From the NCBI RefSeq assembly GCF_050942215.1, contig NZ_CP192056.1, positions 2,170,001 to 2,234,000 of the forward strand: 64,000 nt of DNA, given 5' to 3'. The stretch is from Sphaerimonospora sp050942215. Lineage in GTDB: Bacteria; Actinomycetota; Actinomycetes; Streptosporangiales; Streptosporangiaceae. The notes beneath the pieces are model-generated. The model had not been told where the DNA came from, did not search any database, and saw nothing but the letters and a program-made list of their open reading frames with translations. Both the position numbers and the translations under genes were made by a program. Positions within the stretch are counted from its first letter, which is position 1. Each line of letters begins with the position of its first letter. Positions 39,479-48,053 of this stretch are shown in pieces.

Positions 39479-40847
39479 CCGTCTCCGTCACCGGTTCCTC
39501 GCCGGGGCTGTAGCCGTACCCGTAGCCGTAGTAGGCGCCGTGCCCGGCCGGGGTGAAGTTCAGGACGCTCCCGATGAGGCGGACGCCGGCCGACGTCAGC
39601 AGCTCCTGGGCGCGCGTCACCTGCTCGCGCCGTGTCTTGCCGTACCGCACGACGAGCAGCGCGCCGTCGCAGATCGCGCCGAGCGCGGCCGCGTCGGTGA
39701 CGGGCAGCAGCGGCGGCGCGTCGAAGATCACGATGTCGTGGTCGCGCGTGAGGCGGGCGAGCACCGAGCGCATCTCCTGGGAGCCGAGCAGTTCACTGGG
39801 GTTGGGCGGGACCTGCCCGCTCGGCAGCACCGACAGGCCCGACCCGCCCCACGTCTGGATGACCTCCTCCAACCGGGCCCTGCCGATCAGGACGTCGGTG
39901 AGGCCCACTCCGCCCTCGATGCCGAGGTAGTCGGCGATGCGGGAGCGGCGCAGGTCGGCGTCGACCAGGAGCACCCGCCAATCCGCCTGCGCCAGCGTGA
40001 TCGCCAGGTTGGCGGAGGTGGAGGACTTGCCCTCGCTCGGCAGGCAGCTGGTCACGACGAGCGACTTCGGCTGCCTGTCCACCCCGATGAACTGCAGGTT
40101 CGTCCGCAGGGACCGGAACGACTCCGCTCGCGGCGACCGGCTGTCGCCGCGGACGATCAGCGGGTGCTGCCGTGCATCCCGCTCGAATCCGATGATCCCG
40201 AGGATCGAGCTCCCGGTGATCTGCTGCAGGGCCTCGGACGTCTTGACGGTCGTGTCCAGGCGGTCGCGCAGCACGAGTCCGGCGATGGCGGCGAACAGCG
40301 CCACCAGGGCGCCGAGCGCCACGTTGAGCAGCGGCCGGGGCGAGACCTGCTCACGCGGGATCTCCGCCCGGTCGACCACGGTGACCCGGACCGTGGGGCG
40401 GCCGCCGGGGGAGGGCCGCTCGATCTGGTCGATCAGTTTGGAAAACGTCGAGCCGAGCTCGTTGGCCCGGTCGGCGGCCCGGCGCGCGTCGGTGTCGGTG
40501 ACGGTGGTGCGCAGGAGCGTGGTGTTGGGAATGCTCTCGGCCATGACGTCCGCCTGGAGGGCCGGGATGTCCGCGCCGTGCGCGATCTGGCCGATGACCC
40601 GGCGGCTGGTCAGCAGGGCGGCGTAGGACTGCACCCGCTGCTGGGACAGCGCTCCCGCCTGGAGGGCGGCGGCTACGCCGTCCCCCCTGCCGTCGGCGGA
40701 GACCAGCATCGTGATCGTCGCGACGTACTTGGGCGGGGTGTTCGCGGTCACGACGAGGGCGCTCCCCACTCCGACGCCCAGCGCGAGCAGGAGCAGCACC
40801 CAGTTCCTGCGGACGAGTTGCGCGTAATAGAGCAGTTCCACGATCAT
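39456..40847 (-). CDS. Polysaccharide chain-length regulator with BY-kinase domain (Wzz-Wzc type)
   Basis: 463 aa. Residues 1-200 are a Wzz-type domain with membrane helices at about 15-33 and 172-195. Residues about 240-440 are a bacterial tyrosine kinase: Walker A SCLPSEGKSSTS, Walker A' LLVDADLRR and Walker B VIFDAPPLLP. The C-terminus has a tyrosine cluster (GAYYGYGYGYSPG) for autophosphorylation. It should set the length of and help export the glycan. It is last in the leftward five-gene operon; its start overlaps the previous stop (TAATG). Confidence 0.93.
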   Translation of the reverse strand: MIVELLYYAQLVRRNWVLLLLALGVGVGSALVVTANTPPKYVATITMLVSADGRGDGVAAALQAGALSQQRVQSYAALLTSRRVIGQIAHGADIPALQADVMAESIPNTTLLRTTVTDTDARRAADRANELGSTFSKLIDQIERPSPGGRPTVRVTVVDRAEIPREQVSPRPLLNVALGALVALFAAIAGLVLRDRLDTTVKTSEALQQITGSSILGIIGFERDARQHPLIVRGDSRSPRAESFRSLRTNLQFIGVDRQPKSLVVTSCLPSEGKSSTSANLAITLAQADWRVLLVDADLRRSRIADYLGIEGGVGLTDVLIGRARLEEVIQTWGGSGLSVLPSGQVPPNPSELLGSQEMRSVLARLTRDHDIVIFDAPPLLPVTDAAALGAICDGALLVVRYGKTRREQVTRAQELLTSAGVRLIGSVLNFTPAGHGAYYGYGYGYSPGEEPVTETVKAPASV

Positions 40848-41875
40848 TACCGCTTTCCGGTAGGAGTTCTCTGCGGGCGAGCCGACGGATAGACCCGGAC
40901 GCGTTGCGGCAGGCCGATGAGGACGCAGGCGGCCCCCAGCCCGATGAGCGACGCTCCGAGCGGCGAGATCCAGCCCAGCGTCATCACGAGGTGCAGCATC
41001 CCGGCGGCGGCCGCGAGGGCGGCGAGCGCCAGTGCCGTGAGCCTCGTGCTGAGGCCGAGCTTGCGCAGGCGGTGGGAGAGGTGGTCGGTCCCGCCGCGCA
41101 GGATCGGACGTCCCGCCCTCTTGCGTGACAGCAGCACGATCCCGGTGTCGACGGTGGCGACGAAGGTCGGCAGGAGCAGTCCCGCGACCGTGGTGCCGGC
41201 GTTCCCGCCCGTGGCCAGCAGGGCGGCGGAACAGGCGAGGACGAACCCGATGAACAGCGAGCCCGCGTCCCCCATGAAGATCTTCGCGGGCGCCCAGTTG
41301 TACGGCAGGAAGCCCAGGGCGGCGAGGGGCAGGGTGGCCAGGAGCAGTCCGATCACCGGCTGGGCGGACACGAAGGCGGCGGCCGCCAGAAGCGTGGCGC
41401 TGACCACCGTCACGGCGCCGAGCGCCCCGTCCATGTTGTCGAGCAGGTTGAAGGAGTTGGTGACGACGACGATCCACAGCACGGTGATGGGGATGTCCGG
41501 CCAGCCGCCGGTGAGCGTGGCCTGGACCCCGCTCAGCACGACGCCGACGGCCGCCAGCGTCTCGACGGCGAGCCGGGTCAGCGGGCTGAGCGGCCGCAGA
41601 TCGTCGATCAGCCCGAGTAGGGTCACGGCCAGCGCGCCGATGACGATCGCGGCGGCGTGCGGGTCGGCGAGACCGGCGAGCGCGGCCGGGGGGAGGACGG
41701 CGCCCAGCATGATGGCCACACCGCCCAGGTAGGGGGTGGGCCGCCGGTGCGCCTTGTGTCCCCCGGGCCGGTCGGTGAATCCCCAGTGCAGCGCGACCCG
41801 GCGCAGCACGTGGGTCGCTGCCGCGGCGACGAGGAAGCCGCTGGCTGTGGCGGTGAGGAGGATCGAGCCGTTCAT
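40847..41875 (-). CDS. Polyprenyl-phosphate sugar-1-phosphate transferase (WecA/TagO-like)
   Basis: 342 aa, about ten or eleven membrane helices. Catalytic landmarks are LGLIDDLRPLS (DD motif), NSFNLLDNMDG (NxxN and DxxxD), IFMGDAGSLFIG and GGTDHLSHRL. It transfers a HexNAc-1-phosphate from a UDP-sugar to decaprenyl phosphate, the first step of glycan assembly. Its position in the operon with the BY-kinase supports a priming role for this locus. Both ends overlap neighbours by one base. Confidence 0.92.
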   Translation of the reverse strand: MNGSILLTATASGFLVAAAATHVLRRVALHWGFTDRPGGHKAHRRPTPYLGGVAIMLGAVLPPAALAGLADPHAAAIVIGALAVTLLGLIDDLRPLSPLTRLAVETLAAVGVVLSGVQATLTGGWPDIPITVLWIVVVTNSFNLLDNMDGALGAVTVVSATLLAAAAFVSAQPVIGLLLATLPLAALGFLPYNWAPAKIFMGDAGSLFIGFVLACSAALLATGGNAGTTVAGLLLPTFVATVDTGIVLLSRKRAGRPILRGGTDHLSHRLRKLGLSTRLTALALAALAAAAGMLHLVMTLGWISPLGASLIGLGAACVLIGLPQRVRVYPSARPQRTPTGKR

Positions 41876-42873
41876 CACCGGGAGTTCGCCAGTTCGGCCC
41901 GGGCCTCGGCGATGGTCTCCGCCAGGATGTCGTCGAGCGTCCGCACCGGCGACCACCCGGTGAGCTCGCGGATCTTGGCGGTGTCGGGCACCCGGCGCTC
42001 CATGTCCTCGAACCCCGTCCCGTACGCCTCGGCGTACGGGATCAGCTCGATCCCGGACGTGCTCCCGGCGAGCTCCGTGATCAGCTTGGCGAGCTCCAGG
42101 ATGCTCACCTCGTCGCTGCAGCCGACGTTGAACGTCTGTCCGACGGCGTCGTCGTGGTCGAGCAGCCGGACCAGGGCCGCCACGACGTCCAGCACGTGGG
42201 CGAAGCAGCGGGTCTGGGTGCCGTCGCCGAAGACGGTGAGCGGGAGCCCGCTGATCGCCTGCCTGACGAGCCGCGGAATGACCATGCCGTAGGCCGGGCT
42301 CTGCCGGGGGCCCACGGTGTTGAACAACCTGACGACGATCGCGGGCAGGCCGCGCTCCCTGTGGTAGGCGTTGGCCAGGATCTCGTCGACGGCCTTGGCC
42401 GTGCTGTACGCCCACCGGACGACTCCGGGGCTGCCCAGGATCCGGTCGGACGCCTCGGTGAGGGGCCCGCCGGAGTTCTTTCCGTAGATCTCGCTCGTGC
42501 TCGCGAGGAGGATCTTGCGCCGGTAGCGGTGGGCCGCCCCGATCACGATCTCCGAGCCGCGGATGTTCGTCGTCAGGGAGCGCAGCGGCTGCTCGACGAT
42601 CAGCTTCACACCGACGGCCGCCGCGAGGTGGACGACCGCGTCGCACTGGTGGACGAGCTCGTCCACCATCAGCTCGTCGAGCACCGAGCCGTGCACGAAC
42701 CGCAGATGGGGATGGCGGCTGAGGTTGGCCAGCCGCCCGGTCGACAGGTTGTCCAGGACGACGACGGAGTCGCCCCGCGCGAGCAGCGCGTCGGCGAGAT
42801 GGGATCCGATGAAGCCGCTGCCACCTGTGACCAGGTAGGTGCGCCGTGGCGAGTTAGTCACCGACTTCTCCAA
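41875..42873 (-). CDS. NAD-dependent epimerase/dehydratase, extended SDR
   Basis: 332 aa. The Rossmann motif is TGGSGFIGSH, the active site YSTAK (about residue 168), with STSEIYGKN as the Ser/Thr region. GPRQSPAYGMVIPRLV and TFNVGCSDEVSILELA resemble UDP-glucuronate decarboxylases and GDP- or dTDP-sugar dehydratases. It makes an activated sugar for the glycan; the substrate cannot be fixed. It overlaps the transferase gene by one base. Confidence 0.88.
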   Translation of the reverse strand: MEKSVTNSPRRTYLVTGGSGFIGSHLADALLARGDSVVVLDNLSTGRLANLSRHPHLRFVHGSVLDELMVDELVHQCDAVVHLAAAVGVKLIVEQPLRSLTTNIRGSEIVIGAAHRYRRKILLASTSEIYGKNSGGPLTEASDRILGSPGVVRWAYSTAKAVDEILANAYHRERGLPAIVVRLFNTVGPRQSPAYGMVIPRLVRQAISGLPLTVFGDGTQTRCFAHVLDVVAALVRLLDHDDAVGQTFNVGCSDEVSILELAKLITELAGSTSGIELIPYAEAYGTGFEDMERRVPDTAKIRELTGWSPVRTLDDILAETIAEARAELANSR

Positions 42874-42909
42874 GGAATCGAGGCCGGCCGGGCCGGCGGA
42901 TCAATGGGG

Positions 42910-43914
42910 TCATACATGCGGGGCGACCACGAGGGGCCGCGTGGGTGTCGGCCCGGGCGTGACCGGCCCGCCGGCCTTCTCGGGCCCGGTGGTCTGCTCG
43001 AACCAGGCGACGGTCGCGCCGAGCCCGTCCTCCAGCGGCACGGGACGTACGCCGGGGAACAGGTCGAGCAGCAGGCGAGAGGCGGCCCGCGACTCGCGGA
43101 TGTCGCCCGCCCTGGCCGGCAGGAAGGCCGCCTCGACGGGACGGCCGAGGACGCCGGCGAGGGCGTCCTTCAGCGACAGCAGGGAGATCCGGTTGCCGAA
43201 AGCGAGGTTCACCGGTGCGGTGCTCGTCACCCGGCGGAGCACGGCGTCGGCGAGCACCTCGGCCACCGACCCCACGTAGGTGAAGTCGCGTGCCTGGTGC
43301 CCGTCGCCGTGTATCGGCACCGGCCGGCCGCGCAGCGCGGCCGAGACGAAGGCCGGGACGACGGCGGCGTACGCGTGACCGGCCGGTTGCAGCGGGCCGT
43401 AGACGTTGAAGAAACGGAACGGCAGGATCGGCATGCCGAAGCTCTTCGCGTAGGCCAGGGTGTAGGCCTCGCCGGCGAGCTTGCTCGCGCCGTACGGGCT
43501 GAGCGGCCGGGTGGGCAGTTCCTCGTGCTTGTGCTCGGCCGGGCTGTCGCCGTAGACAGACGACGACGAGGCCATGATCACCTGCGGCCGGGTGGCCCGG
43601 CACGCCTCGAGGACGTGCAGGGTGCCGGTGGCGTTCACCGTGTGCGAGGCCAGCGGGTCGGCCAGGGACCGGGGCACCGAGGGCCGCGCCGCGAGGTGGA
43701 TCACCGCGCTGACGCCCGTCACCAGGCGGGCGAGCAGGTCGGGGTCGAGGATGGTGCCCACGACCAGGTCCACGGGAAGACCCGCGAGGTTCGCCGGATT
43801 CCCGGTGGACAGATCGTCGAGCACGGTGACGTGCTCGATCTCCGGCCGTGCGAGCAGCGCGCGGCACACGTTCCCGCCGATGAACCCGGCACCCCCCGTT
43901 ACCAGGACTTTCAT
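42910..43914 (-). CDS. NAD-dependent epimerase/dehydratase, UDP-glucose 4-epimerase-like
   Basis: 334 aa. TGGAGFIGG, ASSSSVYGD, active site YGASK (about residue 146) and FRFFNVYGPLQ fit extended SDR sugar-nucleotide 4-epimerases. The ATG at 43914 overlaps the stop of the upstream glycosyltransferase (ATGA). The frame extends 52 codons further upstream without homology. It probably interconverts UDP-sugars for the glycosyltransferases. Confidence 0.88.
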   Translation of the reverse strand: MKVLVTGGAGFIGGNVCRALLARPEIEHVTVLDDLSTGNPANLAGLPVDLVVGTILDPDLLARLVTGVSAVIHLAARPSVPRSLADPLASHTVNATGTLHVLEACRATRPQVIMASSSSVYGDSPAEHKHEELPTRPLSPYGASKLAGEAYTLAYAKSFGMPILPFRFFNVYGPLQPAGHAYAAVVPAFVSAALRGRPVPIHGDGHQARDFTYVGSVAEVLADAVLRRVTSTAPVNLAFGNRISLLSLKDALAGVLGRPVEAAFLPARAGDIRESRAASRLLLDLFPGVRPVPLEDGLGATVAWFEQTTGPEKAGGPVTPGPTPTRPLVVAPHV

Positions 43915-45137
43915 CGGATGCTCTCCTCCCGTTCCGGGCGCGGCCGCCGGCCGCGGTGACATGAATGCCCACGTGATGAAGGCCCGTGCGATGAGGGCCC
44001 GTGCAGCGACCGGTAGAGGTTCTCCGTGTCGGCGACCAGCCGCTCCACCCCGAAAGCCGACGTCGTCCACCGGCGGGCCGACTCGCCCATGCCGCGGGCG
44101 AGCTGCCGGTCGCCGAGCAGTCGCAGGACGTGTGCGGTGAGCTCCGCGGCGTCGGGTGCGGCCAGCAGTCCGGTCCGCCCGTCCCTGACCACCTCGCCGA
44201 CGCTGCCCACCCGGGGCGCCACCGCGGGTGTGCCCGCCATCCCGGCCTCCACGAGCGTCAGCGGCGTGCCCTCGTTGTCGGAGGTCAGCAGCGCCAGGTC
44301 GGCGGCGGCGTAGACGGTTTCGACGTCCTTTCGCCAGCCCAGCAGCCGGAAGGAGTCTCCGGCGTCCGCGGTTCCGCGCTCCACCTCCTCGCGCAGCTCG
44401 CCGTCTCCGCAGACGAGGAACCGGCAGTCGGGCACGCTGTCGAGCACCGCGCTCGCCACGGCGAGGAACCGGTCGGGCCGCTTGACCCGGGTGAGGCGGC
44501 CGACGAAGGCGACGACCGGCGCCGCCGGGGGAAGGCCAAGTGTGCGCCGGGCCGTCTCCCGATCGGGCACGGGGCCGATCCGGACGCCGGGCGGGATCAC
44601 GACGTACTGCTCCGGCCTGCCGATGCCGGCGGCGAGCAGCTCGTCGCGCACCCCGGTGCCGACGGTCACCAGCCGGTCGGACATGGCGGCGAGGAGCCGC
44701 TCCGTCCGTACGTACAGGCGGTGTTTGAACGGCGAGAAGTATCCGTGCAGCAGGTGTCCGTGGAACACGTGCACCCGGGCGGAGCCGACGCCGGCGAGAC
44801 GGGCGGCGATCCGGCCCAGGGCGCCCGCCTTGGCCGTCCTGGTGTGCACGATGTGCGGCCGGAACTCGCGCATGGCGCCGATCAGCCGCAGCAGTGCGCG
44901 GGCGTCGTCGGCGGGCCTGACGGAGCGGCCGAGGCCGGGGACGTGGTGAATCGGCGGAGCGGCGCCCCTGAGCCGCAGATGGTCTCCCTCCGCCTCGTCG
45001 ACGTCCCCGGCGTAGAGGCGGTGGTCGAACTCATCGCGGTCCAGCCCGTCCAGCAGTCCCATGATCTGCGTCGCGGGACCGCCGACGTTCATCCGCGCGA
45101 TTATCTCCATGACCCGAATACGTCCGTCCGGTCTCAC
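43911..45137 (-). CDS. GT-B glycosyltransferase, family 4
   Basis: 408 aa, first gene of the leftward operon. The donor-binding C-terminal half has FVGRLTRVKRPDRFL, FLVCGDGEL, LLTSDNEGTPLTLVEAG (E-x7-E motif). HVFHGHLLHGYFSPFKHR marks the acceptor side, and NVGGPATQI the N-terminal loop. It adds a sugar to a lipid-linked chain on the cytoplasmic face. The C-terminal tail is a Ser/His/Arg-rich stretch (SSHGPSSRGHSCHRGRR), which looks disordered. Start is a GTG; an ATG nine codons in is the alternative. Confidence 0.9.
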   Translation of the reverse strand: MRPDGRIRVMEIIARMNVGGPATQIMGLLDGLDRDEFDHRLYAGDVDEAEGDHLRLRGAAPPIHHVPGLGRSVRPADDARALLRLIGAMREFRPHIVHTRTAKAGALGRIAARLAGVGSARVHVFHGHLLHGYFSPFKHRLYVRTERLLAAMSDRLVTVGTGVRDELLAAGIGRPEQYVVIPPGVRIGPVPDRETARRTLGLPPAAPVVAFVGRLTRVKRPDRFLAVASAVLDSVPDCRFLVCGDGELREEVERGTADAGDSFRLLGWRKDVETVYAAADLALLTSDNEGTPLTLVEAGMAGTPAVAPRVGSVGEVVRDGRTGLLAAPDAAELTAHVLRLLGDRQLARGMGESARRWTTSAFGVERLVADTENLYRSLHGPSSHGPSSRGHSCHRGRRPRPEREESIR

Positions 45138-45448
45138 TTACGAGCTCCTCGGTGATGGGCCTGTTCACGTCGGAGAAGCTAACCCGCGATTTGAGTTTTT
45201 CGCTGCCACCGTGACGGCGGCGGCGAAGCCTTTTCATATTCCCTACCGACGCATGATCCGGGCCGATCGGCACGCCTCAGGCAAAAAGGTAAAGCGCCGG
45301 AGGGAATCGAAAAGGAGCCGATCGGCCGCGTGCGCCGTCTTTTCCGGCCGGTCCCGGGCGCCCCCGGCGTACAAAGGAGTGGCAAGGACTCCGCCGGGCC
45401 GCTGCGTCGCGGACGGAAGTTCCGTGCGCGGTCGCGAGGCTTGCCCCC
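45138..45448. promoter_or_regulatory. Divergent promoter region of the polysaccharide locus with two GCCGATCGGC palindromes
   Basis: 311 bp between the two operons, more A/T-rich than its surroundings from about 45180 to 45330. GCCGATCGGC, a perfect 10-bp palindrome, occurs at 45262-45271 and 45317-45326, 55 bp apart (about five turns). They flank AAAAAGGTAAAGCG. Likely binding sites for a regulator of the locus; no regulator gene is in it. Confidence 0.5.
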
Positions 45449-47809
45449 ATGGCCGAGACATCGCCCGGCACGCTGAGCGGAACAGAGCAGGGCAGGACCG
45501 ACCGGGGCAGGACCGACCGGGGCGGCACACGAGCGGCCGGGCCGGCCGGGACGGGGTGGTCGCGGCCCGGCGCGTACGACCGCGTTTCCCGTCCGGGCCG
45601 GCTGTCGGCGTGGCTGCCGGCGGCGGCGGTGACCGCGTTCACGGCGGCCGTCCTGCTGTATTTCGGGGTGTCCGTCCGGGACCTGCTCCTCTTCTGCGCC
45701 TATGCCGTCGTCTGCGTGGCCCTGCCGGGGACGCTGCTGGTCCGCGCTCTCTATCGGGGGCGGCGCACCCTGGCCGAGGAGATCGCGCTGGGCGTGGCGC
45801 TGGGCTACGTGCTGGAGGTGCTCGGCTACATCGCGGCCCGGGCCGCCGGGGCGCCGCTGCTCGTGCTGGCGTGGCCGGCCGTGACCTACGCGGCCGTCGC
45901 CGTGTTCCCCCGGCTGCGCGGACGTGGCGCGGGGGAGTCGCGGACACCCGCGCCGCTGTGGTGGTCCTGGGCGCTGGCGCTGATCGTCGCGGGCCTGGTC
46001 GCCTGGAGCGCGGCCACGTTCTTCCGGCACACCGCCCTCACCTGGCCGCTGATGGCGACGGCGAACGTGGACCTGCCGTTCCACCTGGCCCTCATCGGCG
46101 AGTTGAAGAACCACGTGCCGCCCACGGTCCCCCTCGTCGCGGGCGAGCCGCTGCTCTACCACTGGTTCGTGTACGCGCACTACGCGGCGGCGAGCTGGAT
46201 CACCGGCATCGAACCGCTGACGCTGCTGTTCCGCCTCGGCATGCTGCCCGTGCTGGCCGCGCTCGCCGTCCTGCTCGCCATGGTGGCCAGGCGCGTCGTC
46301 AGGTCGTGGGCCGGGGCGCTGGTCGCCCTCGCCGGCACGTTCTTCATGGCGACCCCGCACCCTTACCTCGGGCCGAACACCGGCGTGTTCACCTGGCGGG
46401 TCCAGTCGTGGACGAGCCCGTCCCAGACGTTCGGCGCGCTCCTGCTCGTGCCCGTCGTGCTGCTGGTGATCGAGCTGCTCGAGCGCCGCACCGCCGGCGG
46501 CCGGCACTGGCCGCTGCTCGGCGTCTTCCTCGTGGGGGTCATGGGGGCCAAGGCCACCCAGCTGCCGCTGCTCGCCGCCGGGCTGGCGGTGGTCGGCGCG
46601 GCCGAGATCGTGAGGCGCCGGCGGCTCTCCCCGGCCCTGCTCGGCGTCGCCGCCGTGACCGGGGCATGCCTGCTGTACGCGCAGTTCGTGCTGTTCGGTG
46701 GCGCACGTAACGCGATCATCGTGGACCCGCTGTCGCTCATGCGGTTCACCTGGCACGAGCTGACCGGCCAGGAGGAGGCGCGCGCCGGAATCTCCGCCCT
46801 GCTCGGGGTGGCCGTCCTGTACCTGCTGTGCTGGACGGCGATCTGGGCGGGCGTCCTCGGGCTGGTGGGCCGGTCCCGGGCGCTCGCACGGCCGGCGGTG
46901 CCGCTCATGCTCGGCATGGGCCTGGCGGGTCTGGGGGCGGTGCTGGTGCTCGGACACTCCCAGATGAGCCAGATCTACTTCCTGGCGGGGGGCTATCCCT
47001 ATCTGGTGATCCTCGCGGTCCACGGGCTGTCCGTCGTGCGGCGGCGGGCGCGGCTGACCTACCGGACGGCCGCGGTGGCGGTCGGGGCCGGGGTGCTGGC
47101 CGAACTGCTGGTGCGCCGTCTGTGCGGGGTCACGGTCCCGCTGGCTCCCGGCCGTCCCGGCACGCTGCTCTACCTGCCGTACGTCGTCCTCTGGGCCACC
47201 GTGGTCGTGGTCGCCGTCGTCCTCGCGGTCAGCGGATGGCGTGGGATCCGCCTGTGGGCCTTCGTGGTCTTCATGGTCACCGCCCTTGGCCTGCCCTCCG
47301 CCTGGGCCGCGCGGGTGCTCCCCTCCGGCGGTACCGGGGTCGGCTCCGCCCCGGACGGGAGTCCGGTGCCGATCTCGGCCGTGCCCGCCGGGGCGATGAG
47401 CGCGGCGCGGTGGCTGCGCGCGCACTCCGGCCCCGGCGACGTCGTCGCGACCAACGCCCACTGCCTGTGGGGGTATGAGAATCCCTGCCAGCACCTCCAC
47501 ATGTGGCTGGCCGCGCTGGCCGAACGGCGGGTGCTCGTCGAGGGCTGGACGTACACCCCGTCGAACAACGACCGCTGGCGGCCCGGAGAGCGCACCGAGA
47601 CGCTTCCGTTCTGGGACGCGGAACGGCTACGGCTGAACGACGCCGCCTTCCGTGATCCGGCCTCGGCGGCGATCCGGCTGCTGAACGCCCGCTACGGCGT
47701 GCGGTGGCTGGTGTTCGAGCAACGGCCAGGAATGGCGCGGCCACGGGTCGGGGAATGGGCGCATCCGGTGTACCGCTCCGGCGATTACGCGATCTACCGA
47801 ATTACATGA
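45449..47809 (+). CDS. Large polytopic membrane protein (GT-C-like), copy 1
   Basis: 786 aa. After a disordered N-terminus (with DRGRTDRGGTRA) come some 13-14 membrane helices, then a C-terminal extracytoplasmic domain (SAARWLRAHSGPGDVVATN, RRVLVEGWTYTPSNND, LLNARYGVRWLVFEQRPG). Loops with FHLALIGELKNHVPPTVP and HWFVYAHYAAASWI are typical of GT-C glycosyltransferases that use polyprenyl donors. The end domain resembles that of arabinosyl/mannosyl-type transferases only in plan. It is a paralogue of the gene at 51892. It may add sugars outside the membrane; its specificity is unknown. Confidence 0.8.
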   Translation: MAETSPGTLSGTEQGRTDRGRTDRGGTRAAGPAGTGWSRPGAYDRVSRPGRLSAWLPAAAVTAFTAAVLLYFGVSVRDLLLFCAYAVVCVALPGTLLVRALYRGRRTLAEEIALGVALGYVLEVLGYIAARAAGAPLLVLAWPAVTYAAVAVFPRLRGRGAGESRTPAPLWWSWALALIVAGLVAWSAATFFRHTALTWPLMATANVDLPFHLALIGELKNHVPPTVPLVAGEPLLYHWFVYAHYAAASWITGIEPLTLLFRLGMLPVLAALAVLLAMVARRVVRSWAGALVALAGTFFMATPHPYLGPNTGVFTWRVQSWTSPSQTFGALLLVPVVLLVIELLERRTAGGRHWPLLGVFLVGVMGAKATQLPLLAAGLAVVGAAEIVRRRRLSPALLGVAAVTGACLLYAQFVLFGGARNAIIVDPLSLMRFTWHELTGQEEARAGISALLGVAVLYLLCWTAIWAGVLGLVGRSRALARPAVPLMLGMGLAGLGAVLVLGHSQMSQIYFLAGGYPYLVILAVHGLSVVRRRARLTYRTAAVAVGAGVLAELLVRRLCGVTVPLAPGRPGTLLYLPYVVLWATVVVVAVVLAVSGWRGIRLWAFVVFMVTALGLPSAWAARVLPSGGTGVGSAPDGSPVPISAVPAGAMSAARWLRAHSGPGDVVATNAHCLWGYENPCQHLHMWLAALAERRVLVEGWTYTPSNNDRWRPGERTETLPFWDAERLRLNDAAFRDPASAAIRLLNARYGVRWLVFEQRPGMARPRVGEWAHPVYRSGDYAIYRIT

Positions 47810-47887
47810 ATTTCCATGCCGCGCTGTTTTCCGAGATATTGAGTGGCGCTCCACATCGTGAATGAATGCCGCACATAGCATTCGGCC

Positions 47888-48016
47888 ATGGATATTCGTG
47901 TCGTCGCTCGAAACGCCGTCCGCCCCGAGCGGCAGCCGCACTTCCGCGTCTTCGCGTACGAGGGCGAGTACATCGGCGTCACCGGCCCCGGGCCGCGGCC
48001 CGCCGAGTGCCGTTAG
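47888..48016 (+). CDS. Small ORF with leaderless promoter signature
   Basis: 42 aa: MDIRVVARNAVRPERQPHFR to GPRPAECR. The TAGCAT box lies 6 nt before the ATG, the distance seen for leaderless genes in this window, and third positions are G/C-rich. There is no membrane segment. It sits in front of the glycosyltransferase operon and could be a regulatory leader peptide. I do not recognise it. Confidence 0.45.
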   Translation: MDIRVVARNAVRPERQPHFRVFAYEGEYIGVTGPGPRPAECR

Positions 48017-48053
48017 CGGACCGATGCGACGCCTTCGGAGGGAATCGAGCGCG

